A stretch of DNA of 64,000 nt from Faecalimonas sp. (GCA_029264305.1 JARICA010000018.1:97011-161010); one strand, 5' to 3'. Shown: positions 8,746 to 18,443, counted from the first letter of the stretch. The notes: generated from the letters alone by a model not told the origin. A program made the numbers and translations.

Positions 8746-9388
8746 ATTCTATATGCTCTTTATTGTAACGACTGAGATTGTAAGATAAACGCATAAGACT
8801 TTCGGACAAATGTACATTTTCTACAATAACATTTTCCGGCAAATCCAAATCTGTATGTGCAAAATTCCAAATAGCACGCACACCATTGTCAACTAAAAGA
8901 TTTGCAACATCTACTGCCTTTGTCTTCGGGATTGTGAGAACAGCTATATCAATATTATGTTCATTGATAAATTCTTTCAGTTCATCCATCATTCTAATTG
9001 GAACACCACGAATAGACACACCTGAAAGTCTTGGATTCACATCAAAGATCCCCTTAAAAATAAATCCTCTCTTTTCAAAAGATGTATAATTAGCCAATGC
9101 TTGTCCCAAATTTCCTGCACCAATAATAATCATATTATGGTCTATATCCAATCCCAAAATTTTTCCAATTTCTGTATATAAATATTTCACATTATAACCG
9201 TATCCCTGTTGTCCAAATCCACCAAAATTATTCAAATCTTGGCGTATCTGAGAGGCAGTCACCTGCATTCTTCTACTTAATTCATTTGAAGAAATACGTT
9301 CCACATTATCTTCTAGCAATTCTCCTAAATATCTATAATATCTTGGTAATCTTCGGATTACTGCCTGAGAAATTTCTCTTTCTTCCAT
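8744..9388 (-). CDS. rex: Redox-sensing transcriptional repressor Rex
   Basis: A 214-residue protein with an N-terminal winged helix (about residues 1-75; ISQAVIRRLPRYYRYL and the recognition region SASQIRQDLNNFGGFGQQGYGYNV-like, here TASQIRQDLN) and a Rossmann NADH-binding domain starting at GAGNLGQALANY. Rex binds DNA when the NADH/NAD ratio is low and lets fermentation genes be expressed when NADH rises. The chosen ATG (EEREISQA) has GGAAGGTG six bases upstream; an in-frame ATG ten codons earlier lies upstream of the likely transcription start and is rejected. A consensus-like promoter and a palindrome lie directly upstream, suggesting autoregulation. Confidence 0.95.
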   Translation of the reverse strand: MEEREISQAVIRRLPRYYRYLGELLEDNVERISSNELSRRMQVTASQIRQDLNNFGGFGQQGYGYNVKYLYTEIGKILGLDIDHNMIIIGAGNLGQALANYTSFEKRGFIFKGIFDVNPRLSGVSIRGVPIRMMDELKEFINEHNIDIAVLTIPKTKAVDVANLLVDNGVRAIWNFAHTDLDLPENVIVENVHLSESLMRLSYNLSRYNKEHIE

Positions 9389-9419
9389 CCATTTCACCTT
9401 CCAATCTGTTCTACGCAAT

Positions 9420-9448
9420 ATTATATAGAATAGTTTCTATAAAGTCAA
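9420..9448 (-). promoter_or_regulatory. rex promoter with internal 18-bp palindrome
   Basis: TTGACT (9443-9448) and TATAAT (9420-9425) are spaced by exactly 17 bp on the minus strand. Between and over them lies a perfect 7-4-7 palindrome, TATAGAA-N4-TTCTATA (9424-9441). Its geometry equals a Rex operator (consensus TTGTTAA-N4-TTAACAA), but only 6 of 14 arm bases agree, so the binder is uncertain. Confidence 0.7.
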
Positions 9449-9453
9449 TTTTT

Positions 9454-9483
9454 TAGTTGTATTTTACACTATTTAAGTATAAT
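9454..9483 (+). promoter_or_regulatory. Possible promoter of the ABC-F gene
   Basis: A TATAAT box at 9478-9483 with a weak TAGTTG -35 (9454-9459) 18 bp upstream. It is divergent from, and 5 bp from, the rex promoter. The -10 is convincing, the -35 is not. Confidence 0.5.
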
Positions 9484-9517
9484 ATAAAAGATATGAGTTA
9501 TTTTGGGAGGATTTATT

Positions 9518-11434
9518 ATGATTTTAGCATGTCATAATCTTAATAAAGCATTTGGAGAACAAATCATCGTTAAAGATGGTTCTTTTCATATAGAAGAACA
9601 TGAAAAAGCAGCCTTAATAGGTTTAAATGGAGCTGGAAAATCAACTATTTTAAAAATGATCATGGGAGAATTGCCTGCAGATGCGGGAGAAATTATTCTT
9701 GCAAAAGGTAAAACTATCGGTTACCTTTCACAACATCAGAAATTAGAAAGCGGAAACACTATTTACGAAGAAGTAAAGCTTGCCAAATCGGATATTATCA
9801 AGCTAGAAAATCAAATTCGTTCTATTGAAATAGAGTTAAAACATCTCAAAGGCGAAGCACTTGAAAAACGTCTACAAACATATCATCATCTCACAGCTTC
9901 TTTTGAGCGTGCTAATGGATATGCCTATGAAAGTGAAATAATAGGAGTTTTAAAAGGACTTGGTTTTTCAGAAGAAGATTTCAAAAGATCTGTAGATACA
10001 CTTTCAGGGGGACAAAAAACTAGGGTTTCCTTGGGAAAATTACTTTTAACAAAACCAGATATTCTTCTTCTTGACGAACCTACAAATCATTTAGATTTAA
10101 GTTCCATTTCATGGCTTGAAACTTATCTCTCTAATTATCCAGGAGCTGTGCTTATTGTATCGCATGACCGTTATTTTTTAAATCGCGTTGTAACTAAAGT
10201 TATTGAGGTAGAACAAGGTAATATTATGATGTTTTTAGGTAATTATACTGCATTTGCTCAGAAAAAAAGCCTTGTTCGCGAAGCAAAGTTGAAAGAATAT
10301 ATGAAACAACAACAAGAAATCAAACATCAAGAGGCCGTTATTGAAAAACTACGTTCTTTTAACCGTGAAAAATCTATACGTCGTGCAGAAAGTCGTGAAA
10401 AAATGTTAAATAAAATGACTTTAATTGATAAACCTGCTGATATAAATTCAGAATTTCATCTCTCGTTAGAGCCATCTTGCATAAGTGGTAATGATGTATT
10501 GACTGTAGAACATTTAAGTAAATCTTTTGATGCTTTAAAATTATTTCAAGATATAAGTTTTGAAATCAAACGTGGTGAACATGTCGCCGTTATAGGAGAT
10601 AATGGAACAGGAAAAACAACTCTTTTAAAAATTTTAAATGAAGTACAAACTGCTGACAGTGGTATATTTACATTAGGAACAAATGTACATATTGGCTACT
10701 ATGATCAAGAACATCATGTTTTGCACATGGAAAAGACAATCTTCGATGAAATTTCCGATGATTATCCAGATTTAACAAACACGCAAATTCGAAATACTTT
10801 GGCTGCTTTTCTCTTTACAGGTGACGATGTTTATAAACAAATTAAAGATTTAAGCGGTGGAGAAAGAGGTCGTGTTTCTCTTGCAAAATTAATGCTTTCC
10901 GAAGCTAATTTTTTAATTTTGGACGAACCTACAAACCATTTAGACATTACTTCAAAAGAAATCTTAGAAAAAGCATTGAATGATTATAGCGGAACTATAC
11001 TGTATGTATCTCATGATCGTTATTTTATCAACCAAACAGCAACCCGTATTCTTGACTTAGTAAACCATAAATTTGTGAATTATATTGGAAATTATGACTA
11101 CTATCTAGAAAAAAAAGAAGAATTAACAGCAGCCTATACAAATGTGAATGAACCATGCTCTTCTATTTCTACATCCGAATCAGAAACAAAATTAGATTGG
11201 AAGGCACAAAAAGAGCAACAAGCAAAAGAGCGAAAAAGACAAAATGATTTACGAAAAACGGAAGAAAAAATCTCTCTCCTAGAAGAAAGAGATAGTGAAA
11301 TAGATGATTTGATGACGCAAGAAGAAATTTATACTAACTCTGTGAAATGTCGTGAACTTTCTGAAGAAAAAGCAAATATTATGCAGGAATTAGAATTTTT
11401 ATATGAGACATGGGAACAATTAGCTGAAGAATAA
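9518..11434 (+). CDS. ABC-F family ATPase (YdiF/Uup-like)
   Basis: A 638-residue soluble protein with two ABC ATPase domains (Walker A GLNGAGKST near residue 36 and GDNGTGKTT near 363; signature SGGQKTR and SGGERGR; Walker B LLLDEPTNHLD and LILDEPTNHLD), joined by the ABC-F linker of about residues 240-310, and with a C-terminal charged coiled coil from about residue 555. There are no membrane segments. ABC-F proteins act on ribosomes; some give antibiotic resistance, others resolve stalled translation. The C-terminal coiled coil favours the YdiF/Uup-type housekeeping group rather than a resistance type, but this is inference. I take the ATG with GGGAGG seven bases upstream, five codons after an earlier in-frame ATG. 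Confidence 0.9.
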   Translation: MILACHNLNKAFGEQIIVKDGSFHIEEHEKAALIGLNGAGKSTILKMIMGELPADAGEIILAKGKTIGYLSQHQKLESGNTIYEEVKLAKSDIIKLENQIRSIEIELKHLKGEALEKRLQTYHHLTASFERANGYAYESEIIGVLKGLGFSEEDFKRSVDTLSGGQKTRVSLGKLLLTKPDILLLDEPTNHLDLSSISWLETYLSNYPGAVLIVSHDRYFLNRVVTKVIEVEQGNIMMFLGNYTAFAQKKSLVREAKLKEYMKQQQEIKHQEAVIEKLRSFNREKSIRRAESREKMLNKMTLIDKPADINSEFHLSLEPSCISGNDVLTVEHLSKSFDALKLFQDISFEIKRGEHVAVIGDNGTGKTTLLKILNEVQTADSGIFTLGTNVHIGYYDQEHHVLHMEKTIFDEISDDYPDLTNTQIRNTLAAFLFTGDDVYKQIKDLSGGERGRVSLAKLMLSEANFLILDEPTNHLDITSKEILEKALNDYSGTILYVSHDRYFINQTATRILDLVNHKFVNYIGNYDYYLEKKEELTAAYTNVNEPCSSISTSESETKLDWKAQKEQQAKERKRQNDLRKTEEKISLLEERDSEIDDLMTQEEIYTNSVKCRELSEEKANIMQELEFLYETWEQLAEE

Positions 11435-11444
11435 CATAACAAAG

Positions 11445-11497
11445 AGAACATTCTCGTAAATGATAAGTATTTTACATTTAGAGAATGTTCTTTTTGT
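11445..11497 (+). terminator. Terminator of the ABC-F gene
   Basis: A hairpin with an 11-bp outer stem (AGAACATTCTC and reverse complement at 11481-11491) and a 6-bp inner stem is followed by TTTTT on the plus strand. The convergent icd gene ends 13 bp further on, so it may serve both directions, although the T run is weak on the minus strand. Confidence 0.85.
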
Positions 11498-11509
11498 TTA
11501 TTTTATGAA

Positions 11510-12706
11510 CTATAATATCTTTGCTATTTCTTTAATAAATTCTTCACTATTTAATACTGTTGGATTTGAAATGGATGTAATTAAAGCTAAATCTTTCGTC
11601 ATCTTACCACTTTCAATAGTATCAATGGTTGCTTTTTCTAATTTATTTGCAAATTGTATTAACTCTATATTTCCATCTAATTCACCACGTTTGCGCAAAG
11701 CTCCTGTCCAGGCAAAAATGGTGGCAACAGAGTTTGTTGATGTTTCTTCCCCTTTGAGATATTTATAATAGTGTCTTTGTACCGTTCCATGAGCAGCTTC
11801 ATATTCATAGTATCCTTCTGGCGAAACCAAAACAGATGTCATCATTGCCAATGACCCAAATGCTGAAGAAACCATATCACTCATCACATCTCCATCATAG
11901 TTTTTACAAGCCCAAATAAACCCACCTTCTGCTTTCATTACTCTTGCTACGGCATCATCAATTAATGTATAAAAATATTCTATCCCATACTCTTTAAACT
12001 TTTCTGCATATTCTTTATCATAAATTTCTTGGAAAATATCTTTAAATGTATGATCATATTTTTTAGAAATTGTATCCTTTGTTGCAAACCATAAATCTTG
12101 TTTTATTTCCAATGCATAATTAAAACAACTTCTTGCAAAACTTTCAATAGAATCGTCTGTATTATGCATGCCCTGAATAATTCCTGCACCACTAAATTCA
12201 TGAATTAATTCTCTCTTTTCCACTCCATCTTCTGTTGTATAAACTAATTCTGCTTTTCCTGGTTTATCAATAATCATTTCTGTATTTTTATATACATCCC
12301 CATATGCATGTCTTGCTAATGTAATTGGCTTCTTCCAATTTTTTACACATGGTTCAATTCCTTTTACAACAATAGGAGAACGAAAAACTGTTCCATCCAA
12401 CATTGCACGAATAGTTCCATTTGGACTTTTCCACATTTCTTTTAACTTATATTCACTCATACGAGCTGCATTTGGTGTAATAGTAGCACACTTAACGGCA
12501 ACTCCATATTTTTTTGTCGCATTTGCAGAATCAATTGTCACTTGATCATTTGTAATATTACGATTTTCCAATCCCAAATCATAATATTCCGTTTTTAAAT
12601 CAATATACGGAAGCAATAAATTATCTTTGATCATCTTCCAAAGAATTCGTGTCATTTCATCTCCATCCATTTCAACAAGTGGCGTAGTCATTTTAATTTT
12701 TTCCAT
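11510..12706 (-). CDS. icd: NADP-dependent isocitrate dehydrogenase
   Basis: A 398-residue enzyme of the eukaryote-like (type II, homodimeric) NADP-IDH subfamily, recognised by the N-terminal [18 protein letters not shown] segment, [22 protein letters not shown] substrate region and the C-terminal half with [13 protein letters not shown]. It oxidises isocitrate to 2-oxoglutarate with NADP+, supplying 2-oxoglutarate and NADPH for glutamate synthesis in organisms with an incomplete TCA cycle. No citrate synthase or aconitase is in the window. It starts 19 bp after the gntR gene and is probably cotranscribed with it under the palindromic operator upstream. Has an AGGAGGAAAC ribosome site. Confidence 0.93.
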   Translation of the reverse strand: MEKIKMTTPLVEMDGDEMTRILWKMIKDNLLLPYIDLKTEYYDLGLENRNITNDQVTIDSANATKKYGVAVKCATITPNAARMSEYKLKEMWKSPNGTIRAMLDGTVFRSPIVVKGIEPCVKNWKKPITLARHAYGDVYKNTEMIIDKPGKAELVYTTEDGVEKRELIHEFSGAGIIQGMHNTDDSIESFARSCFNYALEIKQDLWFATKDTISKKYDHTFKDIFQEIYDKEYAEKFKEYGIEYFYTLIDDAVARVMKAEGGFIWACKNYDGDVMSDMVSSAFGSLAMMTSVLVSPEGYYEYEAAHGTVQRHYYKYLKGEETSTNSVATIFAWTGALRKRGELDGNIELIQFANKLEKATIDTIESGKMTKDLALITSISNPTVLNSEEFIKEIAKIL

Positions 12707-12725
12707 CTAAGTTTCCTCCTTCTAT

Positions 12726-13373
12726 TTAAAAACCATTTTTTTGTAAATTTTCTAGTACACTCTTCATATGATTGGTTATAAGTTCACTTGCAACTACTTT
12801 ATCTTTCTTTTTTATGGCTTCCAAAATCGCTTTATGTTCTGCAACTGATTTTTCTAAACGCCCTTCTGTTTTTACTGAATATACTCGTGCAAACTGTACA
12901 TACTGATGCAAATCAGATAATATATGCCTTAATATCTTGCTCCCGCAAGTTTCATACAAAACACGGTGAAAATTCCCATCTAATATAATCATTTTATCTG
13001 TACCCGATTTTTTTAGATGAAATTCTGATAATAAAATGATTTCCTCTAATTCATTAATTTCTTTCTGCGTAATATTGTCTATAACCCACTCCGTACATAA
13101 ATTCTCCAATAAAGAACGAATAATAAAAATATCCTGTATATCCTTCTTATTGATACCTGTAACATACGTCCCTTTATTCCGAATCGTCTTAACAAGTCCT
13201 TCCAACTCTAATTTTTTAAACGCTTCTCGGACAGGCGTTCTACTAACACCTAACTCTTTTCCAATTGTCACTTCTCGTAATTCACTATTTTCTGGATAAA
13301 TACCAGATAAAATATCTTCACGCAATTTGTGAAACACTTTTTCACTTAACGAATATCCCTTATCTCTTTCCAT
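12726..13373 (-). CDS. GntR family transcriptional regulator (FadR/FCD type)
   Basis: The 215-residue protein has an N-terminal GntR winged helix (about residues 8-75, with the signature VSRTPVREAFKKLELEGLV and KGTYVTGI) and a C-terminal all-helical FCD effector domain (about residues 80-210, with the metal-site-like residues in IILDGNFHRVLYETCG and SVAEHKAILEAI). FCD regulators usually bind small organic acids, often through a metal ion. Being directly upstream of icd, with its own promoter covered by a 34-bp perfect palindrome, it is probably autoregulated and controls icd; the effector may be a di- or tricarboxylate. That last point is inference from context. Confidence 0.9.
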   Translation of the reverse strand: MERDKGYSLSEKVFHKLREDILSGIYPENSELREVTIGKELGVSRTPVREAFKKLELEGLVKTIRNKGTYVTGINKKDIQDIFIIRSLLENLCTEWVIDNITQKEINELEEIILLSEFHLKKSGTDKMIILDGNFHRVLYETCGSKILRHILSDLHQYVQFARVYSVKTEGRLEKSVAEHKAILEAIKKKDKVVASELITNHMKSVLENLQKNGF

Positions 13374-13389
13374 TTTTATTTCTCCAAAT

Positions 13390-13429
13390 TATTTTGTATA
13401 ATTGTATACAATTATACAAAATATGTCAA
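13390..13429 (-). promoter_or_regulatory. gntR-icd promoter overlapped by a 34-bp perfect palindrome (operator)
   Basis: Minus-strand TTGACA (13424-13429) and TACAAT (13401-13406) are 17 bp apart. The whole spacer and -10 are covered by a perfect palindrome at 13390-13423 (left arm TATTTTGTATAATTGTA, right arm its reverse complement; core TTGTATACAA at 13402-13411). It ends 17 bp before the gntR start, the expected position of an autoregulatory GntR operator. Confidence 0.85.
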
Positions 13430-13442
13430 GAGAAAAGAGAAC

Positions 13443-13487
13443 AAAAAGAGTTGGATGTCTAATTTAAAATTATACATCCAACTCTTT
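13443..13487 (-). terminator. Terminator of the rnc-smc-ftsY transcript
   Basis: A 14-bp perfect stem (AAAGAGTTGGATGT with reverse complement, 15-base loop) is followed by TTTTT on the minus strand, 13 bp after the DUF1653 gene. It separates this operon from gntR-icd. Confidence 0.9.
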
Positions 13488-13499
13488 CATATGACACAT

Positions 13500-13913
13500 T
13501 TATAAAAATCTTCCACTTTCATATTTCATTTTAATATTGATAAAATGCAAAATATCTTGATATCGCATTTCCAAACTAGTTTCTTTCTCGACAAAGTCCA
13601 TACTCTGTGCCACAATACTTATAAATTTCTCTGTAATATCTCTTTTATGTTTCTGCAAAAAATATAATTTTTGCTCATTTTCATCTAAATCGAGAAATTC
13701 TTCAATCAAATTCATATCTTCACTAGAAACTTGTTTTATTTCTTCCACAAAAGAAGATAATGGTCGTACATAAACTTTTTCCTCATCTTCATTTTCTTTA
13801 TAAACAACCATTTCTTCTCCTGTATCAAAGTCGAGAGGAATTTCTATAACTTGACATTGTTTCCCGTTCGTAAATTGATAACAGTTTCCTCTTACAACTT
13901 TTTCATGCTTCAT
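13500..13913 (-). CDS. DUF1653-like protein of unknown function
   Basis: A 137-residue acidic protein. Residues about 8-58 resemble the small DUF1653 domain (VVRGNCYQF, GEEMVVYKEN, VYVRPLSSFVEEI). The remaining 80 residues are charged and helical with no motif I recognise. There is no signal peptide or membrane segment. It lies 14 bp downstream of ftsY and is the last gene before a strong terminator, so it is expressed with rnc, smc and ftsY. In many Bacillota this place is taken by ylxM and ffh. The domain assignment is moderate and no function can be given. Confidence 0.6.
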   Translation of the reverse strand: MKHEKVVRGNCYQFTNGKQCQVIEIPLDFDTGEEMVVYKENEDEEKVYVRPLSSFVEEIKQVSSEDMNLIEEFLDLDENEQKLYFLQKHKRDITEKFISIVAQSMDFVEKETSLEMRYQDILHFINIKMKYESGRFL

Positions 13914-13927
13914 ACTTAATCCCCTTT

Positions 13928-14872
13928 CTACTGATTTGTTGTTTCATCTACATAGAACAAGGCATTAACAAATTCATCAGAATCAAATTTTTGCAGATCT
14001 TCAATTGATTCTCCAACTCCTATATATTTTACAGGTATTTTAAGTTCCGATTGGATAGCTACTGCAATTCCACCTTTAGCACTACCATCCATTTTAGTTA
14101 ATACAATTCCTGTAATATCCGCCACTTCATTAAATTCACGAGCCTGTGCAAGTGCGTTTTGTCCTGTTGTTCCGTCTAATACAACTAGAGTTTCCCGATA
14201 TGCCTCAGGGTATTCTCTTTCAAGAACACGGTTGATTTTCTTTAATTCTTCCATGAGATTTTTCTTATTATGGAGCCTTCCGGCTGTATCGCAAAGAAGT
14301 ACATCTGCATGTCTTGCTTTTGCTGCGGCTACTGCGTCATATACAATCGCTGCAGGGTCTGCACCATCTTGCCCACCAATCAATTCTGCATCTGCTCTTC
14401 TTGCCCACTCTACAAGTTGTTCTCCTGCTGCTGCACGGAATGTATCAGCTGCTGCCAATACAACTTTTTTATTATTTGCACGTAATTTTCCTGCAAGTTT
14501 TCCAATAGTTGTTGTTTTTCCAACTCCATTTACACCTATAACAAGAACAACAGATGTCTTATTTTCAAATTCATATGCTGTTTCTCCAACATGCATTTGC
14601 TCCTTAATACTATCGATAAGAAGTTGTTTACATTCTATAGGCTCTTTAATTTTCTGTTCTTTAACCTTTGCACGCAAATCATCTAAAATAGCATATGTTG
14701 CTTGCACACCTAGATCTCCCATAATAAGCACTTCTTCAAGTTCTTCATAAAATTCCTCATCAATTTTAGAAAAACCTTTGAAAATACTATCCATGCTTGA
14801 AACAATACTATCTCTCGTCTTTGTTAACCCTGAAACAAGTCGTTTAAAAAATCCTTTTTTTTCGTCACTCAT
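13928..14872 (-). CDS. ftsY: Signal recognition particle receptor FtsY
   Basis: The 314-residue SRP receptor GTPase docks the Ffh-ribosome complex at the membrane. The NG domain is complete: GVNGVGKTTTIGKLAGKL (G1, about residue 117), DTFRAAAGEQL, DTAGRLHNKKNL (G3), TKMDGSAKGG (G4), and the closing GVGESIEDLQKFD. The long acidic A domain of E. coli is absent, as usual in Gram-positives; the N-terminus is short and basic and may touch the membrane. It lies ten bp downstream of smc, the conserved rnc-smc-ftsY order. Confidence 0.96.
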   Translation of the reverse strand: MSDEKKGFFKRLVSGLTKTRDSIVSSMDSIFKGFSKIDEEFYEELEEVLIMGDLGVQATYAILDDLRAKVKEQKIKEPIECKQLLIDSIKEQMHVGETAYEFENKTSVVLVIGVNGVGKTTTIGKLAGKLRANNKKVVLAAADTFRAAAGEQLVEWARRADAELIGGQDGADPAAIVYDAVAAAKARHADVLLCDTAGRLHNKKNLMEELKKINRVLEREYPEAYRETLVVLDGTTGQNALAQAREFNEVADITGIVLTKMDGSAKGGIAVAIQSELKIPVKYIGVGESIEDLQKFDSDEFVNALFYVDETTNQ

Positions 14873-14882
14873 AATACCTCTC

Positions 14883-17800
14883 CTATTTTGTTAAATCTTT
14901 TTCCAACAAATCCACAGATACCAATGTGGAAACCCCTTTCTCTTGCATCGTAATACCATACAATCTATCTGCAGCTGACATTGTACCACGTCTATGTGTG
15001 ATTACAATAAATTGTGTATTTTTCTTTAATTTATGAAGATATTGCGCAAATCTTGTTACATTCGAATCATCCAGTGCTGCCTCAATTTCATCAAGAAGAC
15101 AAAATGGTGATGGTTTTAGATTTTGTATAGCAAATAATAAGGAAATTGCTGTTAATGCTTTTTCTCCACCAGATAATTGCATCATATTCTGTAATTTTTT
15201 CCCTGGTGGCTGTGCAATAATTCTTATTCCTGCTTCTAATATATCATCATCCTCCATTAATTCAAGAGTTCCTTTCCCACCACCAAATAATTGTTTAAAC
15301 ACTCGATCAAACTCACTTGCAATTTCTTTAAATCGTTCCGAAAATTGCTTTCTCATGGACATATCCAATTCTTTAATAATTTGAATAAGTGTTTCCTTTG
15401 CTTCCACCAAATCATTGTACTGTGTCTTTAAAAATTCATATCGTTCAAAAACAATTTTATAATCTTCTATTGCATTTACATTAACTGAACCTAGATTGCG
15501 AATAGCAGATTTTAAAAGTTGAATTTGATGTTTTATTTCAGATAAACTGGTAAATCTTTCATTTCGCAATTCACGTGCCTTACTATATGTGATTTCATAC
15601 TCTTCCCACATATAATTAATTTGTTTTTCTAAAGTTTCTTCGAATCCTTCTTTCTTATTTGTCAATCGGAATTTTTCCTTATCTAAATCCGCTATATGTC
15701 TTGACAGAGTTTCTCTTTTTTCCAAAAAATCTTTATTTTTTTTCGTCAAAAATTCTTTCTCTTGATTTAATTTTTGAATTTTTAATTCAAACTCTTCAAA
15801 TGTATCTTGAGAACGCAAAATAGTTGTTTGAATTTCTTGAATTAATTTTTGCTTTTCTTCAATTTCCAAAGAAGATTTTTCTTTTTTTTGACTTAACTGT
15901 TGTAATTCTTCTTGATATTTCTCTGTTTCCTCTTGGATGCGCAAAAGATTCTCAACAATAAAATCTTTTTTCTGTTCTAAATTCGCCAATACTAGGTGAA
16001 TATTTTCCACTTTGTGTGCAATTTTACTCTCTGTATTTTTTTCCTTTTCTAGAATACTCTGTTCTTCTTCGATTTTTTTGCTTAATTCTTTTTCTATTTT
16101 TTCAGAAGTCTCTAATTCAATTTGAATGGATTCTTGACTTTCCAAAAGTTCTGTAACTTGTACTTCCAATTCTTTTTCTTCAGAAAGCATATCACTAGCC
16201 ATTTTTAAAATATTTTCTTTTTGCATACTTGCTTGGTCTAAATTCATTTTCAGCGTATTTTGAATAACATATTTTTTCTGCAATTGCTGCTTTGTACATT
16301 CAATTTTTTTATAGCAATCTGCTCTTTCTTCCTTTGCTTGTGCAAGTTTCTCTTCCCACACAGTCAATTCTTTTTTTAAGTGCATAATTGCTTTTTCAGT
16401 TTCTTCAATTTCTCTACGTCTACTCAATAAATTGCTTGTATTTTTAAATGCTCCACCAGTAATAGCGCCTCCTGGGTTAATCAATTCGCCTTCTACTGTA
16501 ACAATGCGAAGTGATTGCCTATATTTTCTTGCAAGATTTATTCCATCATCAATTTTTTCTACAACAATTGTTCTTCCAAGAAGATGTTCAGCAAGAACTT
16601 TATATTTTTCTTCTACAATAACAAGTGTATTTGCAAGCCCAATTACCCCTTTTTCCTTTAAAGCTTCCGGATAACGAATCATTCCTCCAACTGTAATACC
16701 ATTTACTGGAAGAAATGTTGCTCTCCCCAACTTATTTTGCTTTAAATATTGAATCATTTTCTTAGCAGTATCTTCATTATTTGTCACAATATTTTGAATA
16801 CTGCCCCCTAGAGCTGTCTCAATGGCAATTTCATATTTTTTATCAACTTTAATTAAATCAGCAACAACACCAAGTAATCCACTTTCTTGATCTTTTTTCT
16901 CCATTATTTTACGAATGCTGTTTCCATACCCATCATATCGCTCTGTGATATTTTTTAGAGATTCCAAGCGAGAGGCTTCTCGATGATAGGTTGTTTGTTT
17001 TATACGTAATTGTTCAGTTTGATTTGTAATTGTTTCTTGCAAACGCTTTATATTTTCTTCCTGTTTTTTTACTTCAGTAACATTATTTTGAATTTCATCA
17101 GTAATTTCTTTTAATTCATATTCATATTTTTGAATTGTTTCATCCTGTCCACTCGCATCACTACTTACTTCAATTAACCGTTTATTCATCTCTGCTTTGC
17201 GAACATTAATCTGCCCCAGCAATGTATCAAAATGTTGCATTTTCGCTTTTGTCACCGCTCTTTGATTGAGAATATCCATAATATCTTGTTTCCATTGCTC
17301 AACATTAGCAGATAATTCCATAATATGTCGTTGAATTTGATTCAATTTCGAATTAATATCATTCTCTTCTTTTTTTCTATCATCTATTTTTTGTGCTAGA
17401 ACCTTCTTCTCTCGTAAATAGTCTTCTTGCTGATTTTTGTATACAGCAATCTCCTCATCAATATTAGACGAACGCTGACTACAATGATTTTCACTTATTT
17501 TCTCACTGTTAATCTGTTCCTTTAATAACTCAATTTGTCCAGTAAGTTGTTGCTTTGACAACTGCGTTTCACTAAGTTGTTTTTTTACATCTTCTATCGT
17601 ATGATCGAGTTTTTCTAACTGGTTTTCAATATTCTCATACTCTGTTTTTGTATAATCATATTTTGTCTGTGTAGCATTAATTTCTTCTGTTGTATTAGTT
17701 AATAGCTTTTCAACTTCTTTTATTTCTTCACGTATACGTACACTCTCTAACAAAAAGAGATTAATATCATATAGTTTCAATTCTTCCTTCTTTTTCAAAT

Positions 17801-18443
17801 ATTCTTTTGCTTTTTCAGATTGTTTTTCTAATGGACCTATCTGCTTTTCCAATTCAGATAAAATATCTGTCACACGAAGTAAATTTTGTGTTTCTTCTTC
17901 AAGTTTTTTAACGGACATATTTTTTCTTTTTTTAAATTTAACAATTCCTGCCGCCTCATCAAATAATTCTCTTCTCTCTTCTGGTTTTCCACTTAATATT
18001 TTATCAATTTGACCTTGTCCAATAATAGAATATCCTTCTTTTCCAATACCAGTATCATAAAATAATTCATTTACATCTTTTAACCGACATGTACTCCCAT
18101 TGATTAAATATTCGCTTTCACCAGAACGATACAATTTTCTCGTTACCGTAACTTCTTGAAAATCAATAGCTAATTGATGATCTGTATTATCAAGCGTAAT
18201 TGCAACAGAAGCATAACTTAGTGGTTTTCTATTTTCTGTTCCTGAAAAAATAACATCTTGCATCGAGCCACCTCGTAATTGTTTTGCTCTTTGCTCTCCT
18301 AAGACCCATCGAACTGCATCTGCAACATTGCTTTTCCCACTTCCATTTGGACCGACAATTCCAGTAATTCCATTATGAAAATCGAATACTATTTTATTTG
18401 CAAAAGATTTAAATCCTTGTACCTCAATACTTTTTAAATACAT
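14883..18443 (-). CDS. smc: Chromosome segregation protein SMC
   Basis: At 1186 residues this is a full-length bacterial SMC. The N-terminal ATPase half has Walker A GPNGSGKSNVADAVRW near residue 32; long coiled coils run over about 170-500 and 660-1010; the hinge is at about 505-660 and includes GYGNSIRKIM and the GGAITGGAF turn; the C-terminal half has the signature LSGGEKALTAISLLFA and Walker B FCLLDEIEAALDDSN. SMC forms the condensin-like complex with ScpA and ScpB that organises and segregates the chromosome. It starts seven bp after rnc and precedes ftsY. Confidence 0.97.
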   Translation of the reverse strand: MYLKSIEVQGFKSFANKIVFDFHNGITGIVGPNGSGKSNVADAVRWVLGEQRAKQLRGGSMQDVIFSGTENRKPLSYASVAITLDNTDHQLAIDFQEVTVTRKLYRSGESEYLINGSTCRLKDVNELFYDTGIGKEGYSIIGQGQIDKILSGKPEERRELFDEAAGIVKFKKRKNMSVKKLEEETQNLLRVTDILSELEKQIGPLEKQSEKAKEYLKKKEELKLYDINLFLLESVRIREEIKEVEKLLTNTTEEINATQTKYDYTKTEYENIENQLEKLDHTIEDVKKQLSETQLSKQQLTGQIELLKEQINSEKISENHCSQRSSNIDEEIAVYKNQQEDYLREKKVLAQKIDDRKKEENDINSKLNQIQRHIMELSANVEQWKQDIMDILNQRAVTKAKMQHFDTLLGQINVRKAEMNKRLIEVSSDASGQDETIQKYEYELKEITDEIQNNVTEVKKQEENIKRLQETITNQTEQLRIKQTTYHREASRLESLKNITERYDGYGNSIRKIMEKKDQESGLLGVVADLIKVDKKYEIAIETALGGSIQNIVTNNEDTAKKMIQYLKQNKLGRATFLPVNGITVGGMIRYPEALKEKGVIGLANTLVIVEEKYKVLAEHLLGRTIVVEKIDDGINLARKYRQSLRIVTVEGELINPGGAITGGAFKNTSNLLSRRREIEETEKAIMHLKKELTVWEEKLAQAKEERADCYKKIECTKQQLQKKYVIQNTLKMNLDQASMQKENILKMASDMLSEEKELEVQVTELLESQESIQIELETSEKIEKELSKKIEEEQSILEKEKNTESKIAHKVENIHLVLANLEQKKDFIVENLLRIQEETEKYQEELQQLSQKKEKSSLEIEEKQKLIQEIQTTILRSQDTFEEFELKIQKLNQEKEFLTKKNKDFLEKRETLSRHIADLDKEKFRLTNKKEGFEETLEKQINYMWEEYEITYSKARELRNERFTSLSEIKHQIQLLKSAIRNLGSVNVNAIEDYKIVFERYEFLKTQYNDLVEAKETLIQIIKELDMSMRKQFSERFKEIASEFDRVFKQLFGGGKGTLELMEDDDILEAGIRIIAQPPGKKLQNMMQLSGGEKALTAISLLFAIQNLKPSPFCLLDEIEAALDDSNVTRFAQYLHKLKKNTQFIVITHRRGTMSAADRLYGITMQEKGVSTLVSVDLLEKDLTK

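Noticed and set aside
14232..14750. A 172-codon open frame on the plus strand inside ftsY
   Set aside because: It is antisense to the conserved GTPase domain of ftsY, has no ribosome site and a Ser/Cys-rich translation typical of shadow frames in AT-rich DNA.
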